From NCBI RefSeq assembly GCF_022701255.1, contig NZ_CP031705.1, positions 5,084,001-5,148,000 on the forward strand: a stretch of DNA of 64,000 bases, in the 5' to 3' direction. The notes beneath the pieces are model-generated. The model searched no databases, was not told where the DNA came from, and was given only the letters and a program-made list of their open reading frames with translations. This document shows positions 35,546-44,155 of the stretch, piece by piece. The position numbers and the translations under genes are program-made. Origin of the DNA: Microcoleus vaginatus HSN003 (lineage in GTDB: Bacteria; Cyanobacteriota; Cyanobacteriia; Cyanobacteriales; Microcoleaceae). Each line of letters starts with the position of its first letter. Position 1 is the first letter of the stretch.

Positions 35546-35585
35546 GACTTTAGCTATGAGACAGGGGTTTAAACCCCTGTCGGAC
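35546..35585. repeat. Dispersed palindrome, second copy of the GGGGTTTAAACCCC unit
   Basis: GACTTTAGCTATGAG then GACAGGGGTTTAAACCCCTG and TC. It shares the left flank with 6776-6816, and the differing base pair in the stem is compensated. Confidence 0.75.
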
Positions 35586-35603
35586 TTAACGAATAACCAA
35601 TAA

Positions 35604-35906
35604 CTAATCTATTTCCACAAAAACCCGATCGCCCTCAATCTTTACCGGATAAGATTCCAGAGAATCGCTGGGTGCATTCAAACACTTACCCGTATCTAAT
35701 TGGTACTGATATTTATGAAACGGACAGGTAATAATGCCGCTGCTTACCTTACCCATGTCGATCGGATATTCTAAATGAGTGCAAGCATTACGGTAACAAG
35801 TGACATTCATGCCTTGACGATTCAAAATCACTGAAGTTTCGTCAACTTTTACCTTCAACACACCCCCTTCGGGAACTTGATTTAGCGCTGTTACCTCTAC
35901 CCACAT
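35604..35906 (-). CDS. Rieske [2Fe-2S] ferredoxin-like protein
   Basis: 100 residues from the ATG at 35906, which is preceded by GGAGG 10 bases away; an upstream TTG in frame is ignored. The cluster ligands form C42-x-H44 (RNACTHLEYP) and C61-x2-H64 (ITCPFHKYQY), the Rieske pattern C-x-H-x16-C-x2-H of soluble ferredoxins and NirD-like subunits. It should carry electrons in the cytosol to an oxygenase or reductase that is not encoded nearby. The start of the protein (MWVEVTALNQVPEGG) is typical. Monocistronic. Confidence 0.92.
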   Translation of the reverse strand: MWVEVTALNQVPEGGVLKVKVDETSVILNRQGMNVTCYRNACTHLEYPIDMGKVSSGIITCPFHKYQYQLDTGKCLNAPSDSLESYPVKIEGDRVFVEID

Positions 35907-36048
35907 AAAATATTTTGCCTCCAAAAAACCTGATCGGGACTGACGCAGAACCTAATTATCTAGGGTGCACATTGCACACCTTACTGCTATCCGTAGCGTG
36001 TCAAACCACTTTTTGCGTAAGTCCAGATTATCTTATTCCAGCTTTTCC

Positions 36049-36717
36049 CTACGGATGAATCTGACTCAAAATCACCCTCAACCTGTCATAATCATCCTTC
36101 AACAAAACACTCAAACTCCTCCCCGCTTCCACCAACCAAGATCGATCGCGCATCCGCAACTGATAAATCTCCCGAATCGCCGCCGCCGTCAGCGCCTCCA
36201 CCGGCGCATTAGCCACCCCCAGCAGCGTCCTCAAAAAATCCAACTGCACGGTAAAATCAACCACCTCATCCGGTTCGCAGCGATAAACCGCCTGGTGAAT
36301 TTGTGGCGGGCGCGGCGGCAAATACTGATAAATTTTACCCCTCGATGGGCCGTGACCGTTGAACCTTTCCGGCGCAGCCTCAAACCCCACAATCGCCACT
36401 CGAAACTCGGTTTTGAGCATCGCAAAAATCTGTGGTTGTTCTTCCCGCAACTCTTCCAGCGACAAACCCAAAGCGCGAGCTCTGTGCACCGAGTCGATCG
36501 GGCTAGTCGTAGCGTAATAAACCACGCCGTAAATTTGATTTTTTGACTCTTCATCCTCGGCCTTCACCCAACTCCCAAAAGGCGGCATCACAGGAAAGCT
36601 TAAGTCTTCCGGTTCCAAACATTGAGCCAAAAACTCCGAAGTTGCCGTCTCGATTACCTCAGCAATGCGATCGGGATGGCGCTCTTTTGTAGCAAATTGG
36701 GGTAGAGGTAAACGCAT
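36049..36717 (-). CDS. Conserved cyanobacterial HAS-barrel domain protein
   Basis: 222 residues, starting MRLPLPQFATKERHPDRIAE. The N-terminal half carries a small beta-barrel-like domain (FLAQCLEPEDLSF, FGSWVKAEDEES, YGVVYYATTSPID) similar to the HerA-ATP synthase barrel found in this cyanobacterial family. The helical C-terminal half has QLDFLRTLLGVANAPVEALT and an arginine-rich end. No catalytic motif is seen. Function unknown; cytoplasmic. Between it and ndhS is a 150-base spacer of ATTAGTC heptamers. Confidence 0.75.
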   Translation of the reverse strand: MRLPLPQFATKERHPDRIAEVIETATSEFLAQCLEPEDLSFPVMPPFGSWVKAEDEESKNQIYGVVYYATTSPIDSVHRARALGLSLEELREEQPQIFAMLKTEFRVAIVGFEAAPERFNGHGPSRGKIYQYLPPRPPQIHQAVYRCEPDEVVDFTVQLDFLRTLLGVANAPVEALTAAAIREIYQLRMRDRSWLVEAGRSLSVLLKDDYDRLRVILSQIHP

Positions 36718-36870
36718 AGTTTTAGTGATTAGTCATTAGTCATTAGTCATTAGTCATCAGTTATCAGTCATTAGTCATTAGTCAAGGGTTTTCATTTAGT
36801 AGCCGGGTCTGGGGTACTTTACCAATTACAAATTACACATTAACCCTTACCAATGACTAATGACCACTGA

Positions 36871-37062
36871 CTATTTCACGCGACCAGCCGTCGCATCCAC
36901 AAGTTCCAATTGCGACAGCCGGAACGTGATCAGCTTGTCCCAATTGCCACCTTCAAACAGTACCGCGACCTTCCCATCGCTAACTCGCTGAACTTGTCCT
37001 TGAAAGGCGTAGTAAATCTCACCCTTATCTTTAACTCGAACTGCCGAACCTGGAAAAATCAT
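36871..37062 (-). CDS. ndhS: NAD(P)H dehydrogenase (NDH-1) subunit S
   Basis: 63 residues, an SH3-like fold: [20 protein letters not shown], then [20 protein letters not shown] and [13 protein letters not shown]. This matches cyanobacterial NdhS, the small peripheral subunit that helps ferredoxin dock on the photosynthetic NDH-1 complex at the thylakoid, in cyclic electron flow. Length is normal. Its upstream side borders the 29-bp tandem array. Confidence 0.93.
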   Translation of the reverse strand: MIFPGSAVRVKDKGEIYYAFQGQVQRVSDGKVAVLFEGGNWDKLITFRLSQLELVDATAGRVK

Positions 37063-37130
37063 AATTGTTTGAATGTTATGTTTGCTGTTTATAGTTTACC
37101 TTTTCTTGGCGATCGAGACTTGATGCTAAA

Positions 37131-37516
37131 ACAGGCATCTTGCCTGTTCCACAAACCAAACAGGCATCTTGCCTGTTCCACAAACCAAACAGGCATCTTG
37201 CCTGTTCCACAAACCAAACAGGCATCTTGCCTGTTCCACAAACCAAACAGGCATCTTGCCTGTTCCACAAACCAAACAGGCATCTTGCCTGTTCCACAAA
37301 CTAAACAGGCATCTTGCCTGTTCCACAAACCAAACAGGCAAGATGCCTGTTCCACAAACTAAACAGGCATCTTGCCTGTTCCACAAACCAAACAGGCAAG
37401 ATGCCTGTTCCACAAACCAAACAGGCAAGATGCCTGTTCCACAAACCAAACAGGCAAGATGCCTGTTCCACAAACCAAACAGGCAAGATGCCTGTTCCAC
37501 AAACTAAACAGGTTTC
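37131..37516. repeat. 29-bp tandem array, 13 full units, with an inverting core
   Basis: Units start every 29 bases from 37131 (37131, 37160, 37189 ... 37479), with a broken 14th at 37508. Each is ACAGGC, a 5-base core, GCCTGTTCCACAAAC and a short tail. Units 1-7 and 9 have the core ATCTT, and units 8 and 10-13 have AAGAT, its complement, so the stem is kept while the core is flipped. The unit itself is a palindrome AACAGGC/GCCTGTT. A solitary unit is at 6708-6733. The frames through it encode only repeat peptides and are not genes. Confidence 0.97.
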
Positions 37517-37574
37517 TTGTGGGGTGGGCGTCCCGCCCGCCCATCAAAAGCTGATTAACAATGCAAGATGTGAG

Positions 37575-38645
37575 TTAGGCTAAGGCTGCTACGGAAACTT
37601 TACCGGCGATGCGGCCCGCGATCGCCCGCAACTCCCTAGCTGAAGCAGAACCCGGTTGCCCCACTACGATCGGCACGCCCGAATCGCCACCTTCCCGCAA
37701 CGGAATTTCCAGCGGAATGCGGCCTAAGAGGGGCACTCCCAACTCAGCAGCAGTCTTTTCCCCGCCACCAGAACCGAAAATATCGTATTGCTTGTCGGGC
37801 ATATCCGGTGGCACAAAATAGCTCATGTTTTCCACAATTCCCAACACCGACACTCCCAACTGCTGGAACATCTTTAAACCCTTGCGAGAGTCCAACAAAG
37901 CCACAGTCTGTGGGGTCGTCACGATCACGACACCAGCCATCGGTACCGCTTGCGCCATTGTCAACTGCGCGTCTCCAGTACCCGGAGGCATATCGACAAT
38001 CAGATAGTCTAAATCCCCCCAATTCACCTGATAGAGGAACTGCCGGATGATCCCGTTCAACATCGGGCCGCGCCAAATCACGGGTTGGTCTTTGTCAATT
38101 AAAAACGCCATCGACACCAATTTGACGCCGTAATTAAACGCGGGTTCGAGGCTTTCCCCGCTTTTTCCGTCCCTAACCATGACTTTCGCGTCCCCCAGAC
38201 CCAACATTGTCGGGTCGTTGGGCCCATAGATATCCGCATCCAGCAAACCCACCTTAGCGCCGGTTTGCGCCAGCGCTACTGCCACATTTACCGCCACCGT
38301 GCTTTTGCCGACGCCGCCTTTGCCGCTGGAAATTGCGATAATATTTTTAACGCCTTCAATGCCTTGGCGATCGACCACTCCCTTCTGCTGTGGCGTCTCG
38401 GCTGTCACCTCCACCGCCACTTTTTCGACTCCTGGCAACTGTTTGACCGCTTTTTGGCAATCTTCGACAATAAATTCTCGCAGCGGGCAAGCAGGCGTTG
38501 TCAGCACTAAAGTAAAACTGACGACACCGCCGTCAATTTTTATGTTACGAATCATGTTCAATTCCACCAAACTCTTTTGCAGTTCGGGGTCTTGCACGGG
38601 TCGCAGGATTTCTAAGACTGAACTAACATCGAGTGTATTGGGCAT
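37575..38645 (-). CDS. mrp: Mrp/NBP35-type iron-sulfur carrier ATPase
   Basis: About 356 residues (ATG at 38645; an ATG five codons earlier is also possible). The N-terminal MIP18/DUF59 domain (SVLEILRPVQDPELQKSLVE, with TTPACPL) precedes a ParA-like ATPase with the deviant P-loop SSGKGGVGKST (residues about 107-117), DADIYGPNDPTMLG and DMPPGTGDAQL. In this family a CxxC near the C-terminus often binds an Fe-S cluster; I do not see one here, which is usual for some cyanobacterial members. The protein carries or inserts Fe-S clusters in the cytosol. Divergent from hemF. Confidence 0.93.
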   Translation of the reverse strand: MPNTLDVSSVLEILRPVQDPELQKSLVELNMIRNIKIDGGVVSFTLVLTTPACPLREFIVEDCQKAVKQLPGVEKVAVEVTAETPQQKGVVDRQGIEGVKNIIAISSGKGGVGKSTVAVNVAVALAQTGAKVGLLDADIYGPNDPTMLGLGDAKVMVRDGKSGESLEPAFNYGVKLVSMAFLIDKDQPVIWRGPMLNGIIRQFLYQVNWGDLDYLIVDMPPGTGDAQLTMAQAVPMAGVVIVTTPQTVALLDSRKGLKMFQQLGVSVLGIVENMSYFVPPDMPDKQYDIFGSGGGEKTAAELGVPLLGRIPLEIPLREGGDSGVPIVVGQPGSASARELRAIAGRIAGKVSVAALA

Positions 38646-38835
38646 TGTGTTCTCCACCATAGCTCTGCAATTGGGTTAGCGAATTTTCGATCGCAGGTTT
38701 AAGTATATTTTTATTGCTATTTTTTAATGTAACTTCATAGCGATCATTTGCCGACCTACGGTGGCATAATTACATGACGACTGGATTTGGGATTCATCGC
38801 CCATCTAAAACTCAAATCTGACAACAGAAAATTTT

Positions 38836-39879
38836 ATGACAGTTTCTACAACACTTAAAACCGCCACTTCCCCGTTTTTGCCACCCGCTGACTCTAGAGC
38901 TAGAATCAGCGAATTTATGAAAAGCCTACAAGACGAAATTTGTCAATCCCTCGAACAGCTCGATGGCTTGGGCAAATTTAAGGAGGACTCTTGGGAACGC
39001 TCCGAAGGCGGCGGCGGACGTTCTCGCGTCATGCGCGAAGGCGATGTGTTTGAACAAGGGGGAGTCAATTTTTCCCAAGTGTGGGGCGAAAGTTTGCCGG
39101 CTTTGATTCTGGCAAAGCACCCAGAAGCTGCGGGTCACGATTTCTATGCAACGGGCACTTCGATGGTGCTGCACCCCCGCAATCCCTACTTGCCTACGGT
39201 TCACCTGAATTACCGCTATTTTGAGGCTGGGCCGATTTGGTGGTTTGGTGGCGGTGTAGATTTGACTCCTTATTACCCGTTGGCTGAGGATGCAGCTCAT
39301 TTTCACAAAACTCTGAAAGCAGCTTGCGATCGCCACCATCCCGGATATTATCCGACCTTTAAACTCTGGTGCGACGAATATTTTTACCTCCCCCACCGCC
39401 AAGAAACCCGCGGCGTGGGCGGCCTGTTTTTTGACTACCAAAGCGCTCAAGGTGCGCTTTACCGCGACCATCATGTCAAAGGCAAGGCCGCTGAGTGCAG
39501 CAACAACATCGGCGTGCCGGAACCGAGGACTTGGGAGTCGCTGTTCGCCTTCGTACAGGACTGTGGCCGGGCATTTTTGCCGGCTTACACCCCAATTGTG
39601 GAAAAGCACCGATCGAAAGAATACGGCGAGCGCGAGCGTAATTTCCAACTTTACCGCCGCGGCCGTTACGTTGAATTTAACTTGGTGTACGATCGAGGCA
39701 CGACCTTTGGCTTACAGACCAACGGACGTACCGAATCGATTCTGATGTCCCTGCCACCTTTGGTACGCTGGGAATATGGCTACGAGCCAGAACCCAACTC
39801 TCCTGAAGCCGAACTCTACTCCAAGTTCTTAAAACCGCAAGATTGGGCGAATTGGATGCCTCAGCAGTCACCGACCTGA
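38836..39879 (+). CDS. hemF: Oxygen-dependent coproporphyrinogen III oxidase
   Basis: 347 residues: [50 protein letters not shown], and [20 protein letters not shown] with the [17 protein letters not shown] end are all diagnostic of HemF. The enzyme decarboxylates two propionates of coproporphyrinogen III using oxygen, in the cytosol, for heme and chlorophyll synthesis. Length is normal. It is followed after 57 bases by a STAS gene, with which it need not be linked. Confidence 0.98.
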   Translation: MTVSTTLKTATSPFLPPADSRARISEFMKSLQDEICQSLEQLDGLGKFKEDSWERSEGGGGRSRVMREGDVFEQGGVNFSQVWGESLPALILAKHPEAAGHDFYATGTSMVLHPRNPYLPTVHLNYRYFEAGPIWWFGGGVDLTPYYPLAEDAAHFHKTLKAACDRHHPGYYPTFKLWCDEYFYLPHRQETRGVGGLFFDYQSAQGALYRDHHVKGKAAECSNNIGVPEPRTWESLFAFVQDCGRAFLPAYTPIVEKHRSKEYGERERNFQLYRRGRYVEFNLVYDRGTTFGLQTNGRTESILMSLPPLVRWEYGYEPEPNSPEAELYSKFLKPQDWANWMPQQSPT

Positions 39880-39936
39880 GTTAAACTACTGGGACAGTAA
39901 CCACCGCGATAGATAATAAATTTGAGGGAAGGGTCA

Positions 39937-40299
39937 GTGATTCATATTGATCAAAAAACCCACACGCTTCAAGACGGTACAACAGTTATCGTCTTAGCAC
40001 CGACAGGACGGTTGGACATCACTACAGCTTGGCAATTCCGCCTCAAGTTGCAAGAGTGTATTTCCAAACTCAGCCGTCATGTCGTAGTGAATCTTGGTCA
40101 GGTTAACTTTATCGATAGTTCTGGCCTGACCTCACTTGTAGCAGGTATGCGGGATGCGGATAAAGTTAAGGGAAGTTTCCGCATTTGCAATGTTCATCCC
40201 GAAGCCAAACTGGTGTTTGAAGTCACCATGATGGATTCTGTGTTTGAAATCTTTGAAACGGAAGAAGAAGCTCTAGAGGGGGTGCCGCGCGCAAGTTGA
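39937..40299 (+). CDS. STAS-domain anti-sigma factor antagonist-like protein
   Basis: 120 residues from the GTG at 39937, which has GAGGGAAGG just upstream; an in-frame TTG at 39922 is the alternative. The STAS signature is clear: APTGRLDITTAWQFRLKLQE, VNLGQVNFIDSSGLTSLVAG (the phosphorylatable serine in DSSG) and a helical end. Such proteins bind anti-sigma kinases or serve other partner-switching systems. No kinase or phosphatase partner gene is adjacent. A weak hairpin (AGGAAGC/GCTTCCT, 40381-40410) follows. Confidence 0.9.
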   Translation: MIHIDQKTHTLQDGTTVIVLAPTGRLDITTAWQFRLKLQECISKLSRHVVVNLGQVNFIDSSGLTSLVAGMRDADKVKGSFRICNVHPEAKLVFEVTMMDSVFEIFETEEEALEGVPRAS

Positions 40300-40555
40300 C
40301 CACCAAGCTTGCATCCGTTGCGGTGTAAGCCCAATTCAAGCTTGAGGCTCACAAAATGCGCCGGCGCCCTGCACAAGAACAGGAAGCAGGTAAATTCTTG
40401 CCAGCTTCCTTATGCTTTCTTCCTTTGTAGAAAGGTTGAGAGGTTCACCAAAACACTAAAGTAGAAGAAAAAGTAGAAGAATAGGTCAAGGTAAAGTCTT
40501 GCCTTCTATCCTAGATAGCTAAATCTTTCTTTCTTGTTTCTTGTTGCTTCTTGCT

Positions 40556-41176
40556 TCAAACGCATATCTCAGCAGCAAAATCCTGACGCTTGACAAATCT
40601 AAAAGGGCCCATTAAAGCTCCCCAGATAGCCTTACCTGTCGTGGGGCTTATTCCTTTGTCGTAGCTGAGAAATTCCTCGCCTGCGGCTTCAAATCCCAAG
40701 TCTACTTGGTAATTTTGCCCCCCGTAGGCAAAGCCGCAGCGAGTGCCCTCCGGCAAAGATGCGCGAAAGCGATAGCCATTTGAGGCTAAATTTTGCACTG
40801 CAACCGAGAGGGTGCAGCCGGGAAGGAGTTGGATTTGCTCGTTCGTTAGCTTTCCAAGCAAGTCGGGGTTGCAACCGGCTCCTTTGACGGCTGCGATATT
40901 CTTGAACATATAATACTGAGCTTCAATCAGTCCTGGCGCTATCGGTGAGTGCCTCAGTTGCACGATGCGGGGGCGGTATGGCTTGTCTAATTCCAGAATG
41001 TTGGCTTGTTCGGCAAACAGGGCAATGCTGGGTTCGGAAAATAACCGAACCGGCAGGGGTCTTTGCCACAAACGAAGGTGGACGTACCAAGCCGGGTCTG
41101 CTAGCGCTTGTTCTCGGTTGTCAAATTCGCCCGCCATGTACTGGGCTAAAGCTATTAATTCTGGAGAAATTGTCAT
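40556..41176 (-). CDS. CpcT/CpeT-family phycobiliprotein chromophore lyase
   Basis: 206 residues from ATG 41176 (MTISPELIALAQYMAGEFDN). The family signature runs SEPSIALFAEQANILELDKP and RPRIVQLRHS, then GLIEAQYYMFKNIA, LPGCTLSVAV and RCGFAYGGQNYQVDLGFEA with SYDKGISPTTGKAIWG. CpcT/CpeT lyases attach a bilin to the Cys-153-type site of the beta subunits of phycocyanin or phycoerythrin. I cannot tell CpcT from CpeT or related paralogs by eye, so no symbol is given. It stands alone; a longer frame from 41194 lacks support. Confidence 0.9.
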   Translation of the reverse strand: MTISPELIALAQYMAGEFDNREQALADPAWYVHLRLWQRPLPVRLFSEPSIALFAEQANILELDKPYRPRIVQLRHSPIAPGLIEAQYYMFKNIAAVKGAGCNPDLLGKLTNEQIQLLPGCTLSVAVQNLASNGYRFRASLPEGTRCGFAYGGQNYQVDLGFEAAGEEFLSYDKGISPTTGKAIWGALMGPFRFVKRQDFAAEICV

Positions 41177-41512
41177 GTTTGTTGGATTTTTCACGATTAT
41201 GACTTGACAAAAAAACTTAATTATGATATAGGGCTAGCGGATCTGGGCAAGTCAGAAGATTAGATTTATGAGCGATCCCAGAAGAGCTATGATTGTAAAG
41301 ATACTGGGGTTTTACCCTCCTATTGCGACATATTAATTGTTGCTGCCGATCGCGCGTAAAATCTTTTTGATAAAATTTTGTCTCGCAGGGAGGCGGCAAC
41401 GCTTAAAAAACTGGCAATCTTTGTCAGCCCGATCGCAAAATTGACTCCCCGACTTTACTCACGCCGCGCTGGCACGCCCGCTACGGCAAAATTATTTATC
41501 TATAAGACTCAG

Positions 41513-42226
41513 GTGAACAATAACCGTACTGTTTCAGATACTAAGCGAAGTTTCTATACGATTCACACTCGACCGATCAACTCAATTTACCGTCGAGTGG
41601 TGGAAGAGTTGATGGTAGAAATGCACTTGCTTTCGGCGAATGCCGATTTTCAATACGACCCGATTTATGCTTTGGGTGTAGTCACAGCTTTCGATCGATT
41701 CATGCTTGGGTACGCCCCAGAAGCAGACAGAGTTTCGATTTTTAACGCTTTGTGCAAGTCCCTAGAAGACGATCCAGAGCGCTACAAGCAAGACGCTCAG
41801 CGATTGGAAAGCTTGGCAGATAGACTTTCCGGGCAAGAGTTGCTCTCGTGGATCGATCGCTCGACCAGCTATGGAGATACAGCAGATTTGCAAGCGTCTT
41901 TAGGGGCGATCGCCAGCAACCCTCAATTTAAGTACAGCCGCTTGTTCGCGATCGGTTTGTTCTCGCTATTAGAAAAAGCTGACCCTAATTTGGTAAAAGA
42001 CCAAGAAACGCGAAACAACGCGATCGCCAAAGTCAGCGCGGCATTGCACCTCCCAGAAGACAAAGTTAGCAAAGATTTAGATTTGTACCGCAGCAATTTG
42101 GAAAAAATGGCTCAAGCGCGAATAGTGCTTCAAGATGTCATCCAAGCGGAACGGAAAAAACGCGAAAAGCGAGAAACACAAGTTATCGCTGGCCCTTCGG
42201 CAGACTCTTCTGACAGCAACAATTAA
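41513..42226 (+). CDS. thf1: Photosystem II biogenesis protein Thf1/Psb29
   Basis: 237 residues from a GTG start (VNNNRTVSDTKRSF). The Thf1 core is FYTIHTRPINSIYRRVVEEL, MHLLSANADFQYDPIYALG, FDRFMLGYAPEADRVSIFNA and FKYSRLFAIGLFSLLEKA, followed by a coiled-coil C-terminus. The protein helps photosystem II assembly and thylakoid formation and affects FtsH levels. The frame upstream to 41378 is a dispersed-repeat-like GC stretch (CGCCGCGCTGGCACGCCCGC), so the GTG is preferred. A polypurine run starts right after the stop. Confidence 0.92.
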   Translation: MNNNRTVSDTKRSFYTIHTRPINSIYRRVVEELMVEMHLLSANADFQYDPIYALGVVTAFDRFMLGYAPEADRVSIFNALCKSLEDDPERYKQDAQRLESLADRLSGQELLSWIDRSTSYGDTADLQASLGAIASNPQFKYSRLFAIGLFSLLEKADPNLVKDQETRNNAIAKVSAALHLPEDKVSKDLDLYRSNLEKMAQARIVLQDVIQAERKKREKRETQVIAGPSADSSDSNN

Positions 42227-42231
42227 TCGTT

Positions 42232-42280
42232 TGAGGGAAGAAGGAAGAGGGAAGGAGGAAGAGGGAAGAAGGAAGAGGGG
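42232..42280. repeat. GGAAGAGGGAAGAAG polypurine run
   Basis: Six or seven purine heptamers just after the thf1 stop, as also found at 15871 and 54395. A direct repeat of TTCTGGCTTCGGTCTT follows at about 42340-42376. Confidence 0.8.
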
Positions 42281-42407
42281 ATTTTTTATTTGATGTAACA
42301 AATAAAGAAAACTCTTAAATTTTAATTTTTTTTCTTGAATTCTGGCTTCGGTCTTGTGCCTTCTGGCTTCGGTCTTCAGATGAATCTTGCTGACTCAGAA
42401 ACTAAAA

Positions 42408-42433
42408 ATCCCGCTTTCTGAATTGAGCGGGAT
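42408..42433 (-). terminator. Rho-independent terminator of the ComFB-like gene
   Basis: ATCCCGCT/AGCGGGAT, 8-bp stem with a 10-base loop, then TTTTTAG on the minus strand. It lies about 35 bases past the minus-strand stop at 42467 and between two convergent genes. Confidence 0.7.
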
Positions 42434-42466
42434 CGACTTAATCAAAATAGAGGTGTTGGGGTGGTA

Positions 42467-43003
42467 CTAAGGCTGTGGCTCAAAATTAGTGGCGTTGGCT
42501 TGCAGCCAAGTGCTTAGCTGTGAAAGAACTTCGTTTCCCGAAGACTTGCCCAAAGCTGTGGGGTTTGGGGTGTCAGGGCGATCCAAGTTGCGGGCGATCG
42601 CTGCGTTGACTTCTTTGGAAATCAAATCGTGAAGTTGCTCTTTAGCCCTAGCCCTTTGAAAGTGAGCTCCCTCTTCCGTCGTAGCGTACAGAGGTGGCAG
42701 CCTATTTAAAGCATAAGCTGCAATATCTCCCACATCCAGACTTAGGTCGCTCGTCGCCTCAATTTCGGCCACCCTAGCGATCGCCTCGCTCAGCACCAAT
42801 TCTTCCATCACGTTGATGAACTGTTTGCGTGGCAGAACCACAACTTCGCCAGTCAACAAAGATCCCATCAGACGATCGAGAGCCATGTACTCTTCGATCG
42901 ACAATTCCGAAGCCGTATTGCAGATCCGTCCCACCTCAGCTTCCATAGACGGCGTTAAATAGCCATCCTGCAAAGCCTGTTCAACAATTTTTTCAATACT
43001 CAT
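42467..43003 (-). CDS. ComFB-like late competence development protein
   Basis: 178 residues from the ATG at 43003 (MSIEKIVEQALQDGYLTP), with GGGGACG upstream. Residues about 60-140 carry the ComFB-type pattern FINVMEELVLSEAIARVAEI, then LDVGDIAAYALNRLPPLYAT and GAHFQRARAKEQLHDLISKE. In Bacillus ComFB is encoded in a competence operon; cyanobacterial homologues are widespread and at least some bind cyclic di-AMP or are linked to natural transformation and pili. The role here is by homology. A terminator follows. Confidence 0.8.
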   Translation of the reverse strand: MSIEKIVEQALQDGYLTPSMEAEVGRICNTASELSIEEYMALDRLMGSLLTGEVVVLPRKQFINVMEELVLSEAIARVAEIEATSDLSLDVGDIAAYALNRLPPLYATTEEGAHFQRARAKEQLHDLISKEVNAAIARNLDRPDTPNPTALGKSSGNEVLSQLSTWLQANATNFEPQP

Positions 43004-43210
43004 ATATGCGTCCCCACTCAACGGCATCATCAATAAAGTTTTGTTAAGACGCGATTGTTAGCGTCTTGAGATTCGAGTTTGGAGGGTTGAGTTGAGAAAT
43101 TTTATACAAATCCTAACTCAATACTGATAACCCATAAAGTTATCTGCACACCCCCGCCACAAACTTACCCCATAATTGACTGATAAATCCGTCAAAACCT
43201 GTAAAAACTC

Positions 43211-44155
43211 CTACTCAACTCCCTGAAGCCGCCAAGGTACAGGATCGACGGACTGCCCATGCACGTAAAGTCCCCAATGTAGGTGAGGGCCTGTAGAAGC
43301 CCCTGTTGACCCTAGAGTACCAATTACTTGACCAGCTTTCACCACATCGCCCTCCTTGACCTCAATCCGGCTGAGGTGCATCAAAATACTTGCTACCCCC
43401 TGACCGTGGTCGATACCAACCACGTTCCCGTGAATTTTGAAGCCTTGCGATTCGCGTCCCACTAGAGACACGCGACCTGCTGCTGGTGCGACTACAGGGG
43501 AACCGTAAGCACCCGCGTAATCAACGCCGCGATGGTAGTAGTCTTGAGCAAATACCCCATTATAATAACGTCGCACCCCATAAATAGTAGTAATTTCGCC
43601 GGAGTTGGGGCGCAACAATTTGCCATCCCAAAATTTTTCGGGTGTCACCAATGCTTTAAATGCGTCTACGCGATCGAATTCGGCATCTGTACCTTCGCTG
43701 TCTTTCCCAGGCGGTAGCCAGATAGATTGAGTGGGAAAATTGCGCGATCGAACTTGTACGCTCAATTTCTGCACTTGTCCGTCACCTGCGACTTGAAGAA
43801 GGCGGGCACCGGGTTTCTCTAGCGGCGTCGTCGGTAGCAAGGCCCGAAAGCGGCCGTTGCCGATGGGAAACGCGGGGTAGTTTTTTTGCTGTAGAGACAC
43901 TTTGGGATTTTCCCCGCCGTTACCATCAACCTGAATTATTACTGACAGGGTATCTCCCAGTTGGGGATTTTGCGGCGTCACAACTACCTGCAAAGCTTGT
44001 ACCGGCAGGGCAAAACTTAGAAGGCCAGCAACAATTCCCCCGATCGAACTGGCGGTTAGCTTGTTGGCTTTCAACTGCCCCCACCGCAAAATCCGACCTG
44101 TAATTATTTCCGTACTTAGCCCGCAATTGTCTCGATTTACAGTCATTACCATCAC
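43211..44155 (-). CDS. M23-family metallopeptidase, secreted
   Basis: 314 residues. A hydrophobic N-terminal segment (SIGGIVAGLLSFALPVQA) acts as a signal or anchor after a basic start. A beta-rich middle region (VVTPQNPQLGDTLSVIIQVD) precedes the LytM/M23 domain: YHRGVDYAGAYGSPVVAPAA has the HxxxD zinc site and GSTGASTGPHLHWGLYVHG the HxH block. These enzymes cut peptidoglycan peptides in the periplasm. The N-terminal module is typical of cyanobacterial M23 proteins. The exact start is uncertain (MMVMTV, three nearby ATGs). Confidence 0.9.
   Translation of the reverse strand: MMVMTVNRDNCGLSTEIITGRILRWGQLKANKLTASSIGGIVAGLLSFALPVQALQVVVTPQNPQLGDTLSVIIQVDGNGGENPKVSLQQKNYPAFPIGNGRFRALLPTTPLEKPGARLLQVAGDGQVQKLSVQVRSRNFPTQSIWLPPGKDSEGTDAEFDRVDAFKALVTPEKFWDGKLLRPNSGEITTIYGVRRYYNGVFAQDYYHRGVDYAGAYGSPVVAPAAGRVSLVGRESQGFKIHGNVVGIDHGQGVASILMHLSRIEVKEGDVVKAGQVIGTLGSTGASTGPHLHWGLYVHGQSVDPVPWRLQGVE

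Noticed and set aside
37131-37516. CRISPR array
   Set aside because: The 29-bp units follow one another with no spacers; everything in the unit repeats, and no cas gene is near.
37089-37583. Several open frames of 60-150 codons across the tandem array
   Set aside because: They only translate the 29-bp unit in different frames (ACLVCGTGKMPV and similar) on both strands.
41378-41512. N-terminal extension of Thf1
   Set aside because: The 45 codons come from GC-rich repeat-like sequence and do not resemble the family; the GTG at 41513 fits better.
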